Assembly: GCA_963669155.1 (NCBI GenBank)
Contig: OZ022579.1
Location: 16,153,040-16,217,039, forward strand
Direction of reading: 5' to 3'
Origin: Arbacia lixula
Lineage: Eukaryota > Echinodermata > Echinoidea > Arbacioida > Arbaciidae
DNA length: 64,000 bases
The translations under genes were made by a program, and so were the position numbers. The notes beneath the pieces are model-generated. The model saw nothing but the letters and a program-made list of their open reading frames with translations. It did no database searches and was not told the origin of the DNA. Below are positions 58,070-64,000 of the stretch, one piece after another (positions within the stretch are counted from its first letter, which is position 1; each line of letters begins with the position of its first letter).

Positions 58070-58872
58070 ACACTCACCGAGAGGCATGTTCACACAAAGG
58101 TTCTGCAGCCTGGATCGGCGCTTCTTTTACGTTTCCAAGCTAGGTCTGTCCATATTGTGCTGATGCAGATTTCCTGCTGCCTTTTAAGTTACAGTGTTGA
58201 ATTAGGATCTTTTTCTCTCTATCTTTCTCTCATTTTATCCCTCCACCCACCCACCCTCCTCTCTCTCTGTCTCTCTCCCTATCTTTCTCCATCTCTCACA
58301 CTCTTCCTTTCTTACTCATATCGTCTTAGTTCTTTCCTTCTCTCCATCGCAATTTACTTATTTCCTTCCCTCTGACCCACCCTCCATGTTTCGCTCTCTC
58401 TCTCTCTCTCTCTCCATCTCTGTCTCCCTCTCTCTTCCCCTCCTTTCTCTCCCCTCTTGGCGAGCTTTCATTCATTCATTCATTCATTTCCAAAGATGGT
58501 CCAGAGCATTGGATATAGTTCCAAATCAGTTGATTTCGAAGTCATACGTGAAGTGCCTTACAGGGATTAAACCACCCAAAATCTTGTCGGTCCCAGCTGA
58601 TACTGCATCCAATGAATCTAGTGGAGTTGTCTGCTTGTATGCCATAGAATATGCTTAAATCGTGGTCTAAAACTCCTTTCTAAATTCAAGCTTATGAGTT
58701 GTAAGTGGCTGTGATTTGAATTTGTAGCCAGTATGTCTTGCTCTCTTCTTGTCTTACAGTTTGCTGTGCCATTTTGCACAAATGTGCCCTCATTCAACTT
58801 GTGTATTGAAAAAATGTGTTACATGGATGTCACAACATTATTACAGAATGTTATGTCATCAAATCATTTCAC

Positions 58873-59490
58873 AATAAATTTTCCCAGAAAGGTGCAAGTT
58901 TGTATGGATCCTGTTTTTTAAAGCTTGTAAAAACACCATTGACCGATTAGAAATGAGAGAAATGTGTACTTTCTGCATCACTGCAAAACATTTCCAAAAC
59001 TTGAATGATAAGTTGCTATGCTAAATATGCTCCTGTTTTATTGTATGCAGTTGTGTGAGGCATTTGTCTTTACCTTGCCATATGCATCCTACAGATTATA
59101 CCATAGGCTCCCCACCACAACATTTGACAAGAAAATAGGTCATTGTTGGAAGATGAAAGGTAGTTCAGGAATATCCTTGGATTATCTTTAACAGTGTGTA
59201 AATATCATGGGATACTAAAGAAACATGTCAGTATCTATTTTTATCAAAGGATGGATGAGGAGTATTTGTGATTGTATCCTGAGCAAATTCCATGAAACAA
59301 TACTTACAACGAGTGCTCTGTACAGAGTGGGGGGGGGGGGGGGGGGGGGGGTGGCTGCTACATTTATGTACACTAGTCTGGGAGAGTATGACTCCCTATG
59401 TACAAAGAAGGCTTTTGTGTCATTTTGTTTACTGTTTGTACATGCATGCCAATAAAATAACTATGCTAGTGAAATGTTTGAAATAATAAA
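58873..59490 (+). promoter_or_regulatory. Candidate poly(A) signals of DESI1
   Basis: AATAAA hexamers occur at 58873-58878, 59451-59456 and 59485-59490, about 800-1,420 nt past the stop at 58069. The 3' UTR contains TC-rich low-complexity DNA at 58210-58460 and a G-run at 59329-59350. Confidence 0.4.
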
Positions 59491-59499
59491 TGTTTTATA

Positions 59500-61400
59500 T
59501 AGAGTGTGTATTGCATATGTAATTGCATGCAGATAAAACATGCGGCTTAATCTCAAATTTAAAGAAAATGTATGTTGACGTATTAGTACCACACAGTTCA
59601 TGTGACGCGGAAGATAAGCCTGATGATGTTGAATTCAATTTAAACACAAAGACAAAATCACAGAAACAGATCAGCAAGAGTTGTAGAACAATTTTCAGGC
59701 ATATATTAAGGAATTGTTATTATTTTGTTCAATCTGTTTGAAAAACGAGCAGCGAAGAAGATCAGGCTGTGATTTGACGCTTGCATCTACTGCTTGTGGG
59801 CTGGCGACATTACCACCATGCAACAATTGACCTCTGGTAATATCCCACTACCCCAGGCTTCCATTCTTTGTCCTATTAGCATTCAGGAATCGTCAATATG
59901 CCATGTATTTTTTTTAATGGAGGAAATGTGTGTGGATAGATAATAAATGTTTTTATCTGTGGTTGTGTTCTTACCCTCCTTGTTAATCAATCTGTTTGAA
60001 AAAGAAGACTACAGTATGCAGGCCTTTAAAGATGGCCCATCCCTGTTACAAACATCTGCAAACTTCATGACAGTTTGCACATATTTAGCATGTATCTTTG
60101 GGATACCAACCGTGAAATTTTAAGGTCAGAGGTACTATAACTCCCGTAGAATAAATGAAAATCTAACTAGTTTCCACTGAGATTGGACTATTTTTGTGGT
60201 ACGGAAAAAGAAAACTCGATCAATTATCAAAGATTATTTCCTCAAAACCAAAACCAGGGAAAGGTTATATAGCCACTCTCTCTCAAATGATGACAAAGTC
60301 AGGGAACTTTTAGAATTAAGTCTGCAAAAGGGAGGGGCTACCTTTAAACCTTGCATCTACTGCATGCTAGACAGCAACATTGGCACTTGTCTTATAATGG
60401 TGACCCTCAAATTTGTCTCAGGTGTGGTTCGACTGCAACACTAGTGGGCAGTGCTGTGTGGATGTTTAGATAGCCCTATAGGAAAGTGGTAAGAATGAAT
60501 GTCTGTTGTAGTGGGTACAAGTGGCCAACTTCTATGGAAACCTTGAATGAAATTGGCTGTCGAATGGTGTTACCATGGTAGTTACCATTGACAGCAGAGT
60601 TACCATTAATGGCAATTTTGATGCAATGGAGCCCAGGGCTGCTGAGGAATGGGGAAGAGCTTTGCATTTAAGAATTTCTGTCTTTGTGGAGTAGTTGGTG
60701 ATTATTGCTCTTGAATATGAGTTTATGATGACCTGCGTGTGCCCTCTTGTTACAATGTGCAAAGAACATTTTGTGCATTTTTGAGAAGAATACTGTTGGG
60801 AGCAAATTTGGCTCTCCCTTCAAACTCCCCTGTTTGTCACAAAGTCTCATTCATGACAATAGAGACACTGCATCAGTGCCAGGCTTGATTTTTCTCAGGG
60901 TTTTATTGTTTATACTGAAAAGTTGGTGTCACAAATATGGGGGAGCCCTTTATTTACGGCATGTGTCATGCTAGACTAGTTACGTAGGCAAATTGAATGC
61001 ATTGCCCTGACGAGACAGGAGTTGCTCTTGATGTTGACAAAGGTAATATCTATTGGTTTGCATAATCGGCAAGTGCTAGGTAAGGCAAGCAATCAGACAA
61101 GCTTTCAAGACAATAAAAACCTCTTATATCCATTACAAAACAGTCAATTAGTTCTTGGACTGATATAAGCGATATTTTCTTTTTATATCAATGTGCTTGC
61201 AAAGTACTCGTTATATTCTTACGCTGTTAAACATTCACAGGAACATGTAAGTTTATTATTTGTTATATCATGTATGAAAAATTTCATGAAGGGTCACTAT
61301 ATTGCTAATTTTCTTCTGTAATGAGTGATAAATGAAATGTTTACTGAATAGTATTGAGGATATTTATCACAGTGCATTCATACTGTACATGAAATTTATC
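59500..61400. other. Intergenic stretch after DESI1, no gene seen
   Basis: AT-rich with short unsupported frames. A family D-like palindrome (CTGTCGAATGGTGTTACC ... GGTAACTCTG-type arms) lies at 60536-60642. No conserved protein block was recognised in any frame. Confidence 0.4.
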
Positions 61401-61402
61401 TT

Positions 61403-61932
61403 TAAAAGGTTACTAAATTAGCAAAATAAGTTCCCACTAATCTATGTAAAATTATCCACTAAAATCGAATTTCACATTCATTTGCCGAAATAAAGTCTCA
61501 TTTTGATGAAAATTTGAAAAAATAGGCACGCCTCTAGTGACGTCAGAGAAGTCAAAATGCCATAAATGCCAATGGCGTGAATAAAATATTTTTTTCACAC
61601 CATTCAAACAATACGTAACCAATAGGAACCCCAAAGCTTTTCCAAGGTTTGTCTGAGTAGCAACAACTAATAGATTCAAAGTGCATTCCATCCATCGAAT
61701 CTGAATGACAAGATACAGGTGAATGCAATAACGCGGTACTACGCAGCTAGGAGGAAAGTTGTGAATACATTACGAAAATTGTCTATTGTTGACTTCTGTA
61801 CAATCTATGGCATTTTTCAAATTTTCGTCAAAATAAGACTTTATTGCGGCAAACAAATGTGAAATTCGTTTTTAGTGGATAATTTTACACAGATGAGTGG
61901 GAACTTATTTTTCTAATTTAGTAACCCTTTCA
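61403..61932. mobile_element. Long-TIR MITE-like repeat, family B, copy 2
   Basis: Starts AAAAGGTTACTAAATTAGC and ends CTAATTTAGTAACCCTTT. It matches copy 1 (4525-5097) along its length, including GTTTGTC.GAGTAGCAACAAC. Confidence 0.75.
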
Positions 61933-62346
61933 GCTGTTTTTATATGTAGTAATGTTCAGTTGCAATTTCATTTCAAAATATTCAGTACGAACATATTTCA
62001 ACTTTGGAAGAGAAAGCAATACATTTTATTACTGCTGATATTATTTTCATGCTTCTGAATGATCATACATGATGAATTATTTATAAAATAAACAAGTATT
62101 TATTCAAGTTTTAAAAATACATAATGGACTTGCGTTTAGTTATTTTGTTAGATAATGTGAAGTGTTCATTAAAGTGATGTTGTGCTGAATGTGATTACAA
62201 TAATCTATTACAATGTATCTGTTAATCCGTTGTGTAGTCATGAGGGTTGTGTGAATAAGTAAATAAATTATACATACTTCTTACACAATATGGAACCTGA
62301 CAAATGATTTAAAGTGGAATTATGCTTTGACCATTACATTTCAAAT

Positions 62347-62737
62347 CAAAGGAATAGTTCACCCTGAAGATAAATTGGTTTCAATAAAAGCAGAAAAATG
62401 AAAGAAACTTACTTATAGTGACGGTTGACGAAAATCGGTCAAAGGAAAAGAAAGTTATTAGATTTTGACTTTTCAATTTTGTGACGTCACATGCAAGGTG
62501 CTCTCCCATATGTTGTGTACAAAATAATTATAAATATTGCTATTTTTGTCTTTGACAACAGAGTGTGTTTTTTATACACGTGTGTCTAAACGTATTTCTG
62601 ATAATGTAAATCAAAAGTTTAAAAGATCAAAACTTTTTTATTCTTTGACAGATCTTCGTCAAACCTTCACTAATGTTTCTCTCCTGTGTCTGTTTTTATG
62701 AAAACAAAAATGATTTCAAGTTGAACTATCCCTTTAA
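62347..62737. mobile_element. Palindromic MITE-like repeat, family A, copy 4
   Basis: The ends AAAGGAATAGTTCACCCTGA and AGTTGAACTATCCCTTT are inverted. It is shorter in the middle than copies 2 and 3. Confidence 0.75.
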
Positions 62738-63269
62738 GTTGGGCCATCTATACGTATGATGTACTATATTTTGTGTACCAGACATCTCTATTTTATGTTG
62801 AACATCGCAATCTGACTCTGTCAAATTTACCATTTGTGGGATTTGTGTGTGTTAATGGTGAGACATTCCATGCATGGCACGTTATATGGATCTGTTTCTC
62901 AGAGCTGCCAACCGTTACGAAAAATTCATATTTGTTACGAAAATGAAAAGAGAATACAAAAGTACAAAAGCGCATCCAAAGAGAACGAATTCACTGCAAA
63001 ATGAAAAAGTAAAAAGAAACGGACAAAAGTTGCGTTGTAGCTAGCTAACATTAATACACAAGGTATATTGCAATGCACCCAGGCGTTCGATCGCACTTGC
63101 GACATCGTTTGCAAAATTAACTGATGTATCATTATACACGTACCCGAGCACCTTTTGCAGAACCGCAAAAAAAAACCGACTGGCCTCTTTTAAAAATACG
63201 AATTTTGAAGGAAAAATATGAATTTTGGAGGTGCAGAATACTAATTTTGACTTTCAAGGGTTGGCAGGT

Positions 63270-63520
63270 CTGGGGCCATATTCCATAAACAAGATAAGCA
63301 TGCTTAAGTCAAAAAATCTAAGCAATTTGTCTTATCTTCTGTCTAAGACAAAGTTCTTAGCCAAAACGTGTATTCCATAAAAATTTGGCTAAGATTTTTT
63401 GCTTAGCTAAGACATATTTAGGATGTATGGCTAAGTAACTTTTCTTAAAATTGTACACTTAGTATTCTATAAACTACAAATGGCTAAGAATTTTGCCCTA
63501 ACTTAAAGACAGCTGTGAGT
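63270..63520. repeat. Repeat with TTCCATAAA and CTAAG motifs
   Basis: ATTCCATAAACAAGATAAGC, ATTCCATAAAAATTTGGCTAA and ATTCTATAAACTACAAATGG mark repeated segments rich in CTTAG/CTAAG. It is likely a MITE of the class whose ends contain ATTCCATAA, but boundaries are not clear. Confidence 0.4.
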
Positions 63521-63806
63521 TGTCTTAACTTTGAGGTTGCAGCATGGCTGTGCGCAGTATGGCAGCTTCATCCACCGTGCGCTTGCACCATAACCAGCAT
63601 GACCGCGTATTTCTGCTCTATGCGCGTTAATTTTATTGTCAAAGGTTCGATGCGCGATTTCTTTCACGCATAGCCATTACTTAACAAGATGCAAGATTAA
63701 TGGAAGAAAACTTAGGCAAAATGTGTACATATTTGAGAATTGCAAATTTTCGTTCCAAATATCTGTTTTTCAACTTGTGTTCGTACTGGAGAAATGTCGG
63801 CACAGT

Positions 63807-64000
63807 ATGTTTAACATCACTGATCTCATCTATGATGACATTGCCCCTATGGAAAACTGGAACTATCCTATTGAGGCCATAGACAAGGTATGCATAGCTT
63901 TAACGTTAGATTCAATGCTGGTGCGATTTTTGCTTTAACACGTAAAATGCATTGACTTTTCACCGCAGAAGAGCTGTTCGCGGGAGTACGAGTGTGATAA
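63807..64000 (+). CDS. Possible first exons of an unrecognised gene, 3'-partial
   Basis: An ATG at 63807 opens 27 codons (MFNITDLIYDDIAPMENWNY, then PIEAIDK) to a donor AAG/GTATGC at 63888. An 81-bp AT-rich intron ends TTTTCACCGCAG at 63968, and the next exon reads KSCSREYECD in frame to the window edge. The codon use and acidic/aromatic composition look protein-like and the splice signals are good. I do not recognise the family, and the short intron is unusual beside the other genes here. The frame stays open upstream of the ATG for more than 30 codons, so the start is uncertain. Confidence 0.35.

Overview
The window is animal nuclear DNA, most likely from an echinoderm and probably a sea urchin. 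The genes are intron-rich and deuterostome-like. The sequence is AT-rich and full of short palindromic (MITE-like) elements, tRNA-derived SINEs and microsatellites. It also carries a CR1/Jockey-type LINE with an N-terminal 2A-like motif, a feature reported from sea-urchin LINEs. The species assignment is inference. No operons, CRISPR arrays, LTR elements or other virus-derived elements were found.

Layout. (1) 1-~21.4 kb, plus strand: the 3' two thirds of a GH31 alpha-glucosidase gene of the GAA/MGAM type. I resolve 13 exon positions with consistent splice phases and a stop at 20402; the N-terminal exons lie left of the window. One exon exists as two alternative 132-nt versions. (2) ~24.2-35.8 kb, minus strand, convergent with (1): a complete PALB2 orthologue. 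It has 10 coding exons and 1,552 codons, with an N-terminal coiled coil, a 3.5-kb central exon and a C-terminal WD40 propeller. (3) 36.5-40.5 kb, minus strand: a nearly full-length LINE (two PHD-like fingers, endonuclease, reverse transcriptase) with one frameshift in a homopolymer. (4) 41.9-43.5 kb: a 1.6-kb element with Tc1-like inverted ends. (5) 45.7-59.5 kb, plus strand, divergent from PALB2: a complete DESI1-type PPPDE isopeptidase of 519 aa with a PUL domain at its C-terminus. (6) 59.5-63.8 kb: gene-poor and repeat-rich. (7) 63.8-64 kb: a possible first exon of an unrecognised gene.

The most unusual pattern concerns exon edges. In the GH31 gene, and again in DESI1, intronic tandem repeats repeatedly contain a copy of the neighbouring exon's edge together with its splice site. 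I see exon-start copies before GH31 exons 1, 6 and 8 and DESI1 exon 5, and exon-end copies after GH31 exons 4, 11 and 12 and DESI1 exon 5. Copy number runs from one to about nine. The alternative GH31 exon pair looks like the complete-exon outcome of the same process. The result is a set of decoy 3' and 5' splice sites beside functional ones.

The three genes have unrelated jobs: glycogen/maltose hydrolysis, BRCA1-BRCA2 bridging in DNA repair, and SUMO/ubiquitin-linked proteolysis. No functional cluster is implied. What they share is the repeat load, including two opposite-strand copies of a repeat dense in direct-repeat-1 nuclear-receptor half-sites, one in a GH31 intron and one in a PALB2 intron.
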